From Bacillus sp. X1(2014) (lineage in GTDB: Bacteria > Bacillota > Bacilli > Bacillales_B > DSM-18226): DNA of 64,000 bases. Below, one piece after another: positions 41,665-51,436 of the stretch. Each line of letters opens with the position of its first letter. Position 1 is the stretch's first letter. The notes beneath the pieces were generated by a model. That model was given only the letters and a program-made list of their open reading frames with translations, had not been told where the DNA came from and did no database searches. A program made the position numbers and the translations under genes. The DNA is taken from assembly GCF_007678255.1 (NCBI RefSeq), contig NZ_VEED01000010.1:1-64000 (forward strand), read 5' to 3'.

Positions 41665-41844
41665 ATGGGTCAAAATCGCCAGTTTAAATCTGGGAGTAAA
41701 GCACCTAATAATGGTGTATATATTGAAGTGGGAGATACGGGAAGCAATGTCAATAATCCGAAAAAAATCAAGTTAAAAGCAGGAGATGCCTTCCCTGAGA
41801 CTTCTAATGATGAACGTGTTTGGACATATCAGCGAAAACCATAA
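41665..41844 (+). CDS. yjzC: YjzC family protein
   Basis: 59 residues: MGQNRQFKSGSKAPNNGVYIE, GDTGSNVNNPKKIKLKAGD, then WTYQRKP. Short, polar, with the YjzC pattern of Bacillus. GGAGGG lies 6 nt upstream of the ATG. A terminator follows. Function unknown; the B. subtilis gene lies in the same yjz-yja neighbourhood. Confidence 0.85.
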   Translation: MGQNRQFKSGSKAPNNGVYIEVGDTGSNVNNPKKIKLKAGDAFPETSNDERVWTYQRKP

Positions 41845-41860
41845 ATTTAATACAGAAAAG

Positions 41861-41886
41861 GTCATCCATTGGGTGGCTTTTTCTTT
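41861..41886 (+). terminator. Terminator of yjzC
   Basis: GTCATCC pairs with GGGTGGC (two G-T pairs, loop ATT), then TTTTTCTTTTG. Confidence 0.7.
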
Positions 41887-41953
41887 TGTTTAAACTCTCG
41901 ACTACAGACTGTATTTCTAAACGGGAAAATTTTCTTTTTAGACGCGATTGTTT

Positions 41954-41985
41954 TATAATAAAGACAAAGGTCAAAAATGGTCAAA
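41954..41985 (+). promoter_or_regulatory. clpB promoter with perfect CtsR operator
   Basis: A TATAAT -10 at 41954-41959 is followed by GGTCAAA-AAT-GGTCAAA at 41969-41985, the direct heptad repeat bound by CtsR, the class III heat-shock repressor. The operator covers the start site. Confidence 0.85.
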
Positions 41986-41999
41986 GAGGGTGTTGAAAA

Positions 42000-44591
42000 A
42001 TGGATATGAACCGAATGACAGAACGGTTACAGAAAGGATTGATGGATGCCCAAACGTTAGCCGTTAAGCAAAATCATCAAGAGATTGATGAACCTCATTT
42101 ATTTATATCGTTAATGGAGCAAGAAGATAGTCTCATTTCTGCCATATTAGAAAGGGCAGGAGTGTCTTCTGAAAGAACGAAAAGCAACCTTATGGAATCT
42201 CTGTCTAAAAAACCAGTGGTTACCGGCAGTGGAGTAGAACAAGGAAAACTATATATTACCGCAAGACTGCAGAAGATACTTGTAAAAGCTGAAGAATATA
42301 AGCAAAAATTTTCAGATGAGTATTTATCTGTCGAACATATTCTGTTAGCTGCGGTTTATTCAGATGACTCAGAAATGCGAAAGATATTACGAGCTTTAGG
42401 CAAGCAGCCAGATCATGTTTTACAAGCCATAAAAGATATAAGGGGGAATCAAAGAGTGACATCACAAAATCCCGAAGCAGGATACGATGCCTTAAAAAAA
42501 TATGGACGGGATCTTGTTGCAGAGGTTAGAGCAGGAAAAATGGATCCTGTTATTGGCCGTGATACTGAAATCCGAAATGTCATTCGGATCTTATCAAGAA
42601 AAACAAAGAATAATCCGGTGTTAATCGGTGAACCTGGTGTAGGAAAAACAGCAATTGTAGAAGGGTTAGCACAGAGGATTGTTCGGAAAGATGTTCCAGA
42701 GGGTTTAAAGGATAAAACCATTTTTTCATTAGATATGAGTGCGTTAATTGCAGGTGCTAAATTTAGGGGTGAATTTGAAGAACGATTAAAGGCCGTATTA
42801 AATGAGGTTAAAAAGAGTGAAGGCAGGATCTTATTATTTATCGATGAGATTCATACAATTGTTGGCGCAGGGAAAACGGAAGGTGCAATGGATGCAGGAA
42901 ATATGTTAAAACCGATGCTTGCACGTGGTGAACTTCATTGTATAGGAGCAACAACGCTTGATGAACATAGAAAATATATTGAGAAAGATCCTGCACTTGA
43001 ACGAAGATTTCAGCAGGTACTTGTCCAAGAACCAAACGTTGAAGATACCATTTCAATTTTAAGAGGCTTGAAAGAGCGTTATGAGGTACACCATGGTGTT
43101 AAAATCCATGATCATGCTTTGGTAGCAGCGGCAACATTATCAGACCGTTATATTACGGATCGGTTCTTGCCCGATAAAGCCATTGATCTTGTTGACGAAG
43201 CGTGTGCGTTAATCCGGACTGAAATAGATTCCATGCCAACAGAATTAGATGAAGTAACTCGTAGAGTTATGCAATTAGAAATTGAAGAAGCAGCGTTAAG
43301 TAAAGAGGTAGATGAAGGAAGCAAGTTACGACTTGAAGCACTTCTAAAGGAACTTGCGGACCTTAAAGAGACAGCCAATGAAATGAAGGCAAAGTGGCTG
43401 CAAGAGAAACAAAGTATTCAAATATTGCAGGAGAAAAGGGAGCAACTGGAGAAACTTCGCAGGGAGCTTCAACAGGCAGAGGATAAATACGATTTAAATC
43501 GTGCAGCAGAACTTCGACATGGTCAAATTCCGTTAGCAGAAAAGGAACTGAAAGAACTCGAAACCGCAACCTCTAAAGATGAAAGATTACTTCGTGAAGA
43601 AGTGACAGGTGAAGAAATTTCGAACATTGTATCTAGGTGGACTGGAATTCCACTTTCTAAATTAGTCGAAGGCGAGAGAGAGAAGCTGCTCCGATTAGAA
43701 TCGATCCTGCATGAAAGAGTAATTGGCCAGAATGAAGCTGTAAATTTAGTGGCAGATGCAGTCCTAAGGGCCCGTGCTGGAATTAAAGACCCTAACCGGC
43801 CAATCGGATCATTTTTATTCTTAGGTCCAACTGGGGTTGGAAAAACAGAGTTAGCAAAAGCTTTAGCGGAGTCTTTATTCGATAGTGAAGAACATATCAT
43901 CCGGATTGACATGTCAGAGTATATGGAGAAGCATGCCGTTTCCCGCTTGATTGGTGCACCTCCTGGATATGTGGGCTACGAAGAAGGCGGACAATTAACT
44001 GAAGCAGTAAGGAGAAGGCCATACTCTGTTATCTTAATGGATGAAATTGAAAAAGCCCATCCTGAGGTCTTTAACATTCTCCTTCAAGCGCTTGATGACG
44101 GAAGAATTACAGACTCGCAAGGGCGTGTAGTTGACTTTAAAAATACAGTGATAATTATGACATCCAATATTGGCTCACAATTTTTGCTAGAACGAAGTGA
44201 AATTGAAAGTGGAATCCCCGATGAGGTTCGAGAAAAAGTGATGATTCAATTGAGGGGGCATTTCCGGCCAGAGTTTTTAAATCGCATAGACGAGACGATT
44301 CTCTTTAAGCCACTATCCCTAGAGGAGATAAAGAATATTGTTGCAAAAATGATGAGGGAATTGCAAAATCGTTTAAAACATCAACATATAGATATTCTAA
44401 TCAATGAGAAAGCAAAAGAATTTATTGCTGTAAATGGTTTTGATCCAATATATGGTGCTAGACCGTTAAAACGTTTTATCCAAAGAAATATCGAGACAAA
44501 ACTTGCTCGTGAAATAATTGCTGGAAAGCTTCATGACCAATCCAAAGTGGAGATAGGTATCAGCAATGGAGAAATTTTCATTAACGGTTAA
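42000..44591 (+). CDS. clpB: ATP-dependent chaperone ClpB
   Basis: 863 residues, Hsp100 disaggregase that works with DnaK to resolubilise aggregates. An N-domain (1-145) precedes NBD1 with GEPGVGKT and Walker [10 protein letters not shown], a coiled-coil middle domain of about 125 residues ([10 protein letters not shown]... to KELKEL), and NBD2 with GPTGVGKTE and [12 protein letters not shown]. The long middle domain separates it from ClpC. It has no ClpP-binding IGF loop that I can see. A perfect CtsR operator overlaps the promoter. Monocistronic, with a strong terminator. Confidence 0.95.
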   Translation: MDMNRMTERLQKGLMDAQTLAVKQNHQEIDEPHLFISLMEQEDSLISAILERAGVSSERTKSNLMESLSKKPVVTGSGVEQGKLYITARLQKILVKAEEYKQKFSDEYLSVEHILLAAVYSDDSEMRKILRALGKQPDHVLQAIKDIRGNQRVTSQNPEAGYDALKKYGRDLVAEVRAGKMDPVIGRDTEIRNVIRILSRKTKNNPVLIGEPGVGKTAIVEGLAQRIVRKDVPEGLKDKTIFSLDMSALIAGAKFRGEFEERLKAVLNEVKKSEGRILLFIDEIHTIVGAGKTEGAMDAGNMLKPMLARGELHCIGATTLDEHRKYIEKDPALERRFQQVLVQEPNVEDTISILRGLKERYEVHHGVKIHDHALVAAATLSDRYITDRFLPDKAIDLVDEACALIRTEIDSMPTELDEVTRRVMQLEIEEAALSKEVDEGSKLRLEALLKELADLKETANEMKAKWLQEKQSIQILQEKREQLEKLRRELQQAEDKYDLNRAAELRHGQIPLAEKELKELETATSKDERLLREEVTGEEISNIVSRWTGIPLSKLVEGEREKLLRLESILHERVIGQNEAVNLVADAVLRARAGIKDPNRPIGSFLFLGPTGVGKTELAKALAESLFDSEEHIIRIDMSEYMEKHAVSRLIGAPPGYVGYEEGGQLTEAVRRRPYSVILMDEIEKAHPEVFNILLQALDDGRITDSQGRVVDFKNTVIIMTSNIGSQFLLERSEIESGIPDEVREKVMIQLRGHFRPEFLNRIDETILFKPLSLEEIKNIVAKMMRELQNRLKHQHIDILINEKAKEFIAVNGFDPIYGARPLKRFIQRNIETKLAREIIAGKLHDQSKVEIGISNGEIFING

Positions 44592-44605
44592 ATAGAGATC
44601 CATAT

Positions 44606-44637
44606 AAAAAAGGTCATCCGCTTGGATGACCTTTTTT
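44606..44637. terminator. Bidirectional terminator between clpB and yjzD
   Basis: AAAAAAGGTCATCC pairs with GGATGACCTTTTTT around GCTT. Confidence 0.85.
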
Positions 44638-44821
44638 AATGTTTTGAAACTGGCTCGTTTGGAATCAATGCAGTTACTACGTAAATTAGAATAGTTACAC
44701 CAATTGCAGCAACAGTACCAGTAACGAAATCATATTTTGCGCCTGCAGTCATTGAGCTCACTACATATGTAAGCATTTGCACTAATAGAAATGACCAGAA
44801 AAGGGTCCAAAAAAATCGCAT
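44636..44821 (-). CDS. yjzD: DUF2929 membrane protein YjzD
   Basis: 61 residues with two membrane helices (MRFFWTLFWSFLLVQMLTYVVSSM and TGTVAAIGVTILIYVVTALIP). Matches YjzD/DUF2929. AGAGGTG lies upstream of the ATG. Convergent with clpB. Function unknown. Confidence 0.8.
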   Translation of the reverse strand: MRFFWTLFWSFLLVQMLTYVVSSMTAGAKYDFVTGTVAAIGVTILIYVVTALIPNEPVSKH

Positions 44822-45054
44822 TATTCTTCACCTCTAACAACCTATTTTACATCTTTAATTATATTATCATATGATTCAGAAATGATAAAGCGAAACTTAA
44901 TCTCGGGATGGGTTGTCCAATTCTGGTTTATAGTGCAATCTTCTTATTTACAACTTGAATTCCAGATATGACATGTAAATTAGGCAAATCCCCTTTCAAC
45001 TTTAATAAGGCGGCATACAATACTGTGAGGAAATATGGAAAAGGAGATTTATCG

Positions 45055-45777
45055 ATGGAGAATCGCAATTTTCAGATGGATACCCAATGGAATATTATTC
45101 ATTACCCAGAGAAGCCTACAGGATTTGGGATCTTAGTACTTGGAGATGAAAGGCATTTTGTCGATGACTGTAAATGCTTTTGGACACAAAATGAAGGTAA
45201 GTTGGCAATTATCAACCAGCTAAAAGAAAAAGGGTACACCATTTTTTCCTCGAATCTTTATGGGCGAAACTGGGGGAGCGAGAATGCTGTTGAACTTGCA
45301 GAGAGGTTATATCAGCATGTAATTCGAAACGAGATTCTTAATAACAAAATTCATGTTTTGGCAGAAGGTATGGGGGCATTGGTCGCATTGAAATTAATGG
45401 AAAAAATGAAGCACAAGATTAGGTCAATCATTTTACTTAATCCGATCCTATCCTTAAAACATCATCTTGAACAAGAAAAGGAACATAAATTTTTTTATAA
45501 GAAATTACTGAGGGAATTATCAGTGGCGCATCAAATGGAGCAGAAGGTACTTGAAAACACTATTCTTAGCAAGGAAGAAACCATTAAACAACCATTTGAC
45601 TGCCCAGTTAAAATAATTCATGTCCTATCTGGGGCAAAATCTTATAACCAATCTAAATTGTATCAACAATTAATTAGTGTATCAGAAATAAATCCAACAT
45701 TTATTCTTCCAGAAAAAAAACAACAACTAGCGATTATTATGATAAAGTTCTTCAACAGCCATGAATCGGTCTTATAA
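45055..45777 (+). CDS. yjaU: Alpha/beta-hydrolase-like protein (YjaU-like)
   Basis: 240 residues with an alpha/beta-hydrolase pattern: GFGILVLGDE, YTIFSSNLYGRNWGSENA, and IHVLAEGMGALVALKLM, where the nucleophile elbow reads AEGMGA instead of GxSxG (Glu in the Ser position). The active Ser is therefore lacking there. ATG 45055 has GGAG 8 nt upstream. Position before yjaV and comZ matches yjaU of B. subtilis. It is uncertain whether it is an enzyme. Confidence 0.65.
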   Translation: MENRNFQMDTQWNIIHYPEKPTGFGILVLGDERHFVDDCKCFWTQNEGKLAIINQLKEKGYTIFSSNLYGRNWGSENAVELAERLYQHVIRNEILNNKIHVLAEGMGALVALKLMEKMKHKIRSIILLNPILSLKHHLEQEKEHKFFYKKLLRELSVAHQMEQKVLENTILSKEETIKQPFDCPVKIIHVLSGAKSYNQSKLYQQLISVSEINPTFILPEKKQQLAIIMIKFFNSHESVL

Positions 45778-45856
45778 ACTTCATCCTCCCTGCAAGAAAT
45801 AATTCCTTAACGATGCGCATAGGATTCATTAAGGTTAGTGTGGGGAGGAAAAATAT

Positions 45857-46696
45857 ATGGACAAGGCAATTCTTTTTGGTATGTTTGACTTTGTAAATTT
45901 TCATATTTGCAAGAGTTTGTTAAATAAAGGGATAGAGGTAAAAGGGATTCATCTAGCAGAGACGGAGCATATAGCATTTCTAGAAGAAAAAAGGCTTGAA
46001 GTGGGCCGAAATGCAAACTTGATTGAACAATCATTATCCGAGTGGGAGAGTGACACAGAAAAACCCACACCTAATACCAGTCTGATCATTTCAATATATG
46101 ATCTTTTTATGAGTAAAAAAGAACAAATTTTACAGGATAGCAAAATAACTAAGCAGATAATTCAATACCTTGAGGTTAATAAGAACCAAGTCAATAATGT
46201 TCTTATTCTCCCAGTACAATTACTTACGAGTACATTTAGGGGCAAGGAAATAGAGGGATTTCTAGATTTAATAAAAGAAACAGGAAAGAATACGCAGTTT
46301 ATTTACTTACCCTCAGTTTATGGCCCATGGCAAACGTCTACTTTTTTATTTCAAAAAGTATTAATTTCAAAATATCAAGAAATAAAGATTACAACTGATG
46401 AACGGGAATGGTCCAATGATGTCCTTTTCATTAATGATGCGCTAGAGGCGATCTTAGATATAATGGAAACAGGAAAGGCAGGCAGTTATGTACTTGACAG
46501 TGGCAAGCAGAATCAATGGTTGAGATGTGCCGACTATCTAAATATCACTGAAAATCATCTGGGTAAAAATGGTTTTGAATCATTGGATTTGAATTCTGAC
46601 ATTGTAAAAGTCTCCATAAAAAAAGGAACTCCATTAAAAACATCCATTCAGGAACAAAAGGATCATGTCCAGCGATTGTATGCAAATCAGTTGTAA
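45857..46696 (+). CDS. yjaV: NAD(P)-binding epimerase-like protein (YjaV-like)
   Basis: 279 residues. An extended SDR-like fold is suggested by the N-terminal FGMFDFVNFHICKSLLNKGIEVKG, a degenerate glycine-poor Rossmann start, then FIYLPSVYGPWQ with the Tyr-Gly-Pro typical of epimerases and NDVLFINDALEAILDIME. The dinucleotide motif is weak, so activity is doubtful. GGGGAGG precedes the ATG. The order yjaU-yjaV-comZ follows B. subtilis, though med is not found between yjaV and comZ. Confidence 0.65.
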   Translation: MDKAILFGMFDFVNFHICKSLLNKGIEVKGIHLAETEHIAFLEEKRLEVGRNANLIEQSLSEWESDTEKPTPNTSLIISIYDLFMSKKEQILQDSKITKQIIQYLEVNKNQVNNVLILPVQLLTSTFRGKEIEGFLDLIKETGKNTQFIYLPSVYGPWQTSTFLFQKVLISKYQEIKITTDEREWSNDVLFINDALEAILDIMETGKAGSYVLDSGKQNQWLRCADYLNITENHLGKNGFESLDLNSDIVKVSIKKGTPLKTSIQEQKDHVQRLYANQL

Positions 46697-46785
46697 AGTG
46701 TCCTGATTTTTGTATAGAATATGTTGGAAATAGGGATGATGTAAGAAAGGATTCATTTCGCTAATAACAGCTAGAAGGAGATAAT

Positions 46786-46977
46786 ATGATAAGTCAGGAT
46801 AAATCTTTAGAATTTATGCAGATCGCGATGAAATACTTACCAGAAGCTAAAGAACAATTGGACAAGGCTGGCGTTGAATTATCAATGGATTTAATTCAGC
46901 CGTTCATGAACCTTTTTACAAAGGTTATGCATGAGGCATACGAACTCGGGTTAGCTGAAGGACGTAAAGAAATGTAA
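46786..46977 (+). CDS. comZ: ComG operon repressor ComZ
   Basis: 63 residues, same length as B. subtilis ComZ, which lowers comG expression. Helical: SLEFMQIAMKYLPEAKEQL, then DLIQPFMNLFTKVMHEAYELG. AAGGAG lies 6 nt upstream of the ATG. In B. subtilis comZ follows med; no med gene is between yjaV and comZ here. Together with comK it indicates a competence circuit. A terminator overlaps its stop. Confidence 0.87.
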   Translation: MISQDKSLEFMQIAMKYLPEAKEQLDKAGVELSMDLIQPFMNLFTKVMHEAYELGLAEGRKEM

Positions 46978-47017
46978 AAAGAAATAAGCTCTCGGTTGCG
47001 GGAGCTTATTTCTTTTT
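46977..47017 (+). terminator. Terminator of comZ
   Basis: AAAAGAAATAAGCTC pairs with GAGCTTATTTCTTTT, then T residues. Confidence 0.8.
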
Positions 47018-47036
47018 CAATATTTGCCCTAAACTG

Positions 47037-47083
47037 TTGCTTAAAATAGACTTTATTTGATAAAATTAGTACCAAGTCATAAT
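47037..47083 (+). promoter_or_regulatory. fabHA promoter with FapR operator
   Basis: TTGCTT (47037-47042) and TAAAAT (47061-47066) form a promoter; TTAGTACCAAGTCATAAT (47066-47083) closely matches the FapR operator of B. subtilis fabHA (TTAGTACC, AGTC, TAAT). FapR represses fatty-acid genes until malonyl-CoA binds it. Confidence 0.75.
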
Positions 47084-47141
47084 AATTGATATTAAACAAT
47101 AGGATATAGAATCTTGTCATAAATAAAAGGAGATGGACCGT

Positions 47142-48074
47142 ATGAGAGCAGGGATTGTAGGTATCGGAAGATATTTACCAGAGAAAATTGTCACCAATAA
47201 GGATTTAGAAAAAATTATGGATACATCTGATGAATGGATTCGTACAATGACAGGAATCGAAGAAAGGAGAATCGCAGCCGATGATGTTGAAACCTCGGAC
47301 ATGGCATTTGAAGCGGCCCAAAAGGCGATTCAAGATGCAGGGATTACTGCAGAAGAGATTGATTTAATTTTGGTAGCTACGGTTACTCCTGATACTCCTT
47401 TTCCTTCGGTTGCATGCAGAATTCAAGAAAGGCTGGGAGCAAAGAAGGCAGCAGCGATGGATGTCAGTGCTGCTTGTGCTGGTTTTATGTACGGCATTGT
47501 GACTGGTAAACAATTCGTTGAAACCGAAGTTTATAAATATGTCCTAGTCGTTGGAGTTGAAAAACTTTCGAAAATTACAGACTGGTCTGATCGCAATACA
47601 GCAGTTTTATTTGGGGACGGTGCTGGAGCGACAATTATCGGACCTGTTTCAGAAGACCGAGGAATTCTTTCCTTCGAACTTGGGGCTGATGGGACAGGAT
47701 CTAAACATCTGTACCAGGATGAATATATTATTATGAACGGTAGAGAAGTTTTCAAATTTGCTGTTAGGCAAATGGGGGAAAGCTGTATTAATGTCCTCGA
47801 AAAAGCAGGTTTATCAAAAGATGATGTCGATTTCCTGATTCCTCATCAGGCAAATATTCGTATTATGGAAGCGTCTAGACAAAGATTAGAATTACCAGTT
47901 GAAAAAATGTCAAAAACCATTAATAAATACGGTAACACTTCTGCAGCGTCGATTCCCATTTCACTTGTAGAAGATTTGGAAGAGGGAAGAATTAAGGATG
48001 ATGACATTATTGTCATGGTAGGTTTCGGTGGAGGCCTAACTTGGGGTGCGATTGCGATCAAATGGGGAAGATAA
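47142..48074 (+). CDS. fabHA: Beta-ketoacyl-ACP synthase III (FabH)
   Basis: 310 residues. Starts fatty-acid synthesis by condensing a short acyl-CoA with malonyl-ACP. Catalytic Cys112 in SAACAGF, His in IPHQAN and Asn in KYGNTSAAS are intact, and the C-terminal GFGGGLTWG is present. ATG 47142 is preferred over ATG 47133 because GGAG is 9 nt away, whereas it abuts the earlier codon. Operon with fabF, 45 bp downstream, under a FapR operator. Branched-chain substrate use is expected for Bacillus but cannot be read here. Confidence 0.93.
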   Translation: MRAGIVGIGRYLPEKIVTNKDLEKIMDTSDEWIRTMTGIEERRIAADDVETSDMAFEAAQKAIQDAGITAEEIDLILVATVTPDTPFPSVACRIQERLGAKKAAAMDVSAACAGFMYGIVTGKQFVETEVYKYVLVVGVEKLSKITDWSDRNTAVLFGDGAGATIIGPVSEDRGILSFELGADGTGSKHLYQDEYIIMNGREVFKFAVRQMGESCINVLEKAGLSKDDVDFLIPHQANIRIMEASRQRLELPVEKMSKTINKYGNTSAASIPISLVEDLEEGRIKDDDIIVMVGFGGGLTWGAIAIKWGR

Positions 48075-48119
48075 AGAACAGAATGAGCAAAAAGATAAGA
48101 AATGAAGGAGATAGATAAT

Positions 48120-49358
48120 ATGGAAAAGCGCAGGGTTGTAGTAACTGGCATAGGTGCAGTAACGCCGCTAGGAAATGATGCCGAAACTACTTGGAAAAAT
48201 ATATTAGAAGGGAAATCTGGGATTGGGCCGCTGACAAGAGTTAATGCAGATGAATATCCGGCAAAAGTTGCTGCAGAATCAACTGATTTTAATCCTGAAG
48301 CATTTATGGATAGAAAAGATGCACGCAAAATGGACCGTTTTACACAATTTGCGGTTGCCTCGGCAATAATGGCAGTGAAAGATGCTAATTTAACCATTAA
48401 TGAAGAAAACTCCCATCGTGTTGGAGTATGGATTGGTTCTGGAATTGGCGGTATGGAAACCTTTGAACAGCAATTTGAAATATTTCAAAATAGAGGATAT
48501 AAGCGTGTTAGTCCATTTTTTGTTCCAATGTTAATTCCAGATATGGCAACAGGACAAGTTTCCATTACATTAGGTGCGAGAGGCTTCAATTCATGTACGG
48601 TAACCGCCTGTGCAACTGGAACAAATTCGATTGGTGATGCATTTAAAGTCATTCAACGCGGTGACGCAGATGCAATGGTTACAGGCGGAGCAGAAGCACC
48701 GATTACAAAAATGTCAGTCGCAGGGTTCTGTGCGAATACTGCTTTGTCCACCAATCCAGACCCAAAAACTGCTAGCAGACCATTTGATAAAAATCGTGAT
48801 GGATTTGTCATTGGTGAAGGTGCGGGGATTATTGTCTTGGAAGAACTTGAACATGCCTTAGCGCGTGGTGCCAAAATCTATGCTGAAATTGTCGGCTATG
48901 GGGCTACTGGTGATGCCTACCATATTACAGCACCAGCACCAGGTGGTGAAGGCGGCGCCCGTGCTATGAAAATGGCCATTAATGATGGCGGGTTAAAGCC
49001 GGATGAAATTGATTATGTTAACGCCCATGGGACTAGTACAGAATATAATGACAAGTTTGAAACCCTTGCAATGAAAGAGGTATTTGGTGAGCACGCCTAT
49101 AACTTAGCAATTAGTTCAACGAAATCTATGACTGGGCATCTTCTTGGTGCTGCTGGCGGTGTAGAAGCGATCTTTACGGTATTAGCGATAAGAGACAGCA
49201 TACTGCCACCTACCATTAACTATGAAACACCAGATCCAGAATGTGATTTAGATTATGTACCAAATAAAGCACGTCAAAAGGAAATTAAAGCGGCCATGAG
49301 TAATTCATTAGGATTTGGCGGACACAACGCTACGATTGTATTTAAAAAATACGAATAA
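48120..49358 (+). CDS. fabF: Beta-ketoacyl-ACP synthase II (FabF)
   Basis: 412 residues. Elongation condensing enzyme with Cys in VTACATG, His in [11 protein letters not shown], Lys/His in [14 protein letters not shown], and [12 protein letters not shown] at the end. ATG 48120 has AAGGAG 9 nt upstream; an earlier ATG contains the ribosome site. Co-transcribed with fabHA. A strong terminator follows. Confidence 0.95.
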   Translation: MEKRRVVVTGIGAVTPLGNDAETTWKNILEGKSGIGPLTRVNADEYPAKVAAESTDFNPEAFMDRKDARKMDRFTQFAVASAIMAVKDANLTINEENSHRVGVWIGSGIGGMETFEQQFEIFQNRGYKRVSPFFVPMLIPDMATGQVSITLGARGFNSCTVTACATGTNSIGDAFKVIQRGDADAMVTGGAEAPITKMSVAGFCANTALSTNPDPKTASRPFDKNRDGFVIGEGAGIIVLEELEHALARGAKIYAEIVGYGATGDAYHITAPAPGGEGGARAMKMAINDGGLKPDEIDYVNAHGTSTEYNDKFETLAMKEVFGEHAYNLAISSTKSMTGHLLGAAGGVEAIFTVLAIRDSILPPTINYETPDPECDLDYVPNKARQKEIKAAMSNSLGFGGHNATIVFKKYE

Positions 49359-49367
49359 ACATCTAAG

Positions 49368-49400
49368 AACGACCAGACAATTATGTCTGGTCGTTTTTTA
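49368..49400 (+). terminator. Terminator of fabHA-fabF
   Basis: AACGACCAGACA pairs with TGTCTGGTCGTT (loop ATTA), then six T. Confidence 0.85.
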
Positions 49401-49474
49401 ACCATTTTACCTATGAACCTCTTTCGATAACCTTCATAAACTGTTCAGAGAGGCTAGGTAAATGGGGTGTTAGG

Positions 49475-50272
49475 ATGGGAATTATTCAAACAGATTATTG
49501 GATAGAAGAGGAGTTTGACAGACCTGTAAAGTTGTGTGAGAAACTAGAGCCATTTTTTTTAAAGCAAACGCCAAAGGAAATATATAATCAATTATTGAAT
49601 TTTGGTATGTACCGGCCTTCTAGATCCGCTCGGATTATTTTTGACCGAATGAAAGAACAAAAGGCTTGGACTCAAGTGGAAGAACTCTTTCATCACTATA
49701 AAGAGAAATGGAATGGTCCTGACATACCAGTATTTCTTTTTCCAGTAGCACAAGCAGGCGGGTTCTTTTTTAGAGAAGTTAAAAGTAAAGCTGGTGTCTC
49801 GTTCCCTGATAAAATGTTTCTTTTTCTCTCGCATTTTGAGGATCCGAAAGAAATAGAGGCACTAATGGTCCATGAATATCATCATGTCTGCCGGTTAAGA
49901 AAGTTGAATAAAAGAATGGAAGACTATACCTTGCTTGATTCAATAATTATAGAAGGACTTGCTGAATATGCTGTTTTAAAAAATTGTGGTTCGGAATATT
50001 TAGCCACATGGTGCCGTATGTATAATAAAAAAGAATTACTAAAATTTTGGGATAAATATATAAAAAAACAACTAGGTACGAAGAAAAATGAAAGAGGACA
50101 CGATGAATTACTTTTCGGAGAGGGAAGACTGCCAAGACTTCTCGGTTACGCAATTGGATATGATATTGTTGAACATTTTTACAAAACTAATCATTATTCT
50201 ACAAAACTATCTTTTTCCATTCCCGCAATAAAGTACCTAGAAAACTATAAGAATTACTTCGAAAAAAGCTAA
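49475..50272 (+). CDS. yjaZ: YjaZ-like DUF2268 putative zinc protease
   Basis: 265 residues. DUF2268 proteins carry a zincin motif; here VHEYHHVCRL contains HExxH (HEYHH), followed 27 residues later by the EGLAEYAV Glu that likely completes the site. No signal peptide, so probably cytoplasmic. Position between fabF and the app operon matches B. subtilis yjaZ. The start has a modest ribosome site (GTTAGG). Substrate unknown. Confidence 0.82.
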   Translation: MGIIQTDYWIEEEFDRPVKLCEKLEPFFLKQTPKEIYNQLLNFGMYRPSRSARIIFDRMKEQKAWTQVEELFHHYKEKWNGPDIPVFLFPVAQAGGFFFREVKSKAGVSFPDKMFLFLSHFEDPKEIEALMVHEYHHVCRLRKLNKRMEDYTLLDSIIIEGLAEYAVLKNCGSEYLATWCRMYNKKELLKFWDKYIKKQLGTKKNERGHDELLFGEGRLPRLLGYAIGYDIVEHFYKTNHYSTKLSFSIPAIKYLENYKNYFEKS

Positions 50273-50410
50273 TAAAACTAGATTAAAAAAGTTAGATAAC
50301 ATATATTATATAGAATTCAAATAAATCTTGCAATTGTAACAATTTCGTAATAAAATTTCAAGTGAATAGTTTGAATAAACAGAATAATTTAAAAAGTTAG
50401 AAGGTGTACT

Positions 50411-51436
50411 ATGAGCACAAAAAAATCGTTGCACAAAGAGGCACCATTGCTCGAGGTGAGAAACTTAGAGACGGCATTTGATATTGACGGAACTGATTAT
50501 AATGCAGTAGATAATGTTTCATTTAATGTTAAGCCGGGACAAATTGTTGGAATTGTTGGAGAGTCTGGTTGTGGCAAATCCGTTATGAGCCTCTCCGTTA
50601 TGAAGCTTTTGCCTAAGGGAAGCGGAAAAATAAAAACAGGTGAGGTTATTTTTGATGGAATAAATCTTGAGAAAATGTCCGAATCTCAAATCAATAAAAT
50701 TCGTGGAAAAGACGTCTCGATAATTTTCCAAGAGCCGATGACTTCACTAAATCCAGTTTTTACAATAGGCTATCAAATACAAGAAGTCCTTTTTAATCAT
50801 TTAAAAATTACGAAGCAAGAAGCCAGGCTAAGATCAATTGCCCTTTTAAAAAGTGTCGGAATCTCACGACCTGAAAAACTGGTTGATGAGTATCCACATC
50901 AACTATCCGGCGGGATGAGACAAAGAGTGATGATCGCTATTGCAATTGCTTGTCAGCCTAAATTATTAATTGCTGATGAACCAACGACTGCTCTGGATGT
51001 TACTGTTCAAGCTCAGATATTAGAACTTCTTAAGGAAATTCAGGCAGTAAATGACATGTCTATAATTTTAATAACACATGATTTGGGCGTGATTGCGGAA
51101 ATGTGTGATGAAGTTATGGTGATGTATGCCGGAAGGATTGTTGAACGTTCGGATGTTGATACGCTTTTCCATAATCCAAAACATCCATATACTAGTCTGC
51201 TATTGGGGGCCATCCCGAAAATGGATGGACAAGAAGAACGGTTAAGTTCAATTAAAGGTATCGTGCCATCTCTTATTAATATGCCAAAAGTGGGCTGCCG
51301 TTTTGCGAATCGATGTCCAAAAGCAATGCCCGAATGCACGGCAATCACCCCTTTACTTGAAGATGTTGAACATGGCCACGAAGTTGCATGTTTACTCTAT
51401 GAAACAAGTAAACCAATTGAAGGGGTGATATCATGA
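50411..51436 (+). CDS. appD: Oligopeptide ABC transporter ATP-binding protein AppD
   Basis: 341 residues. ABC ATPase of the Dpp/Opp type: Walker A GESGCGKS, signature LSGGMRQR, Walker B LLIADEPTTALD, and the C-terminal oligopeptide-transporter extension with cysteines CRFANRCPKAMPEC, the Fe-S-like tail of this family. First gene of an appDFABC operon; the next gene overlaps its stop by 4 nt. AGAAGGTG precedes the ATG. The system imports oligopeptides. Confidence 0.9.
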   Translation: MSTKKSLHKEAPLLEVRNLETAFDIDGTDYNAVDNVSFNVKPGQIVGIVGESGCGKSVMSLSVMKLLPKGSGKIKTGEVIFDGINLEKMSESQINKIRGKDVSIIFQEPMTSLNPVFTIGYQIQEVLFNHLKITKQEARLRSIALLKSVGISRPEKLVDEYPHQLSGGMRQRVMIAIAIACQPKLLIADEPTTALDVTVQAQILELLKEIQAVNDMSIILITHDLGVIAEMCDEVMVMYAGRIVERSDVDTLFHNPKHPYTSLLLGAIPKMDGQEERLSSIKGIVPSLINMPKVGCRFANRCPKAMPECTAITPLLEDVEHGHEVACLLYETSKPIEGVIS

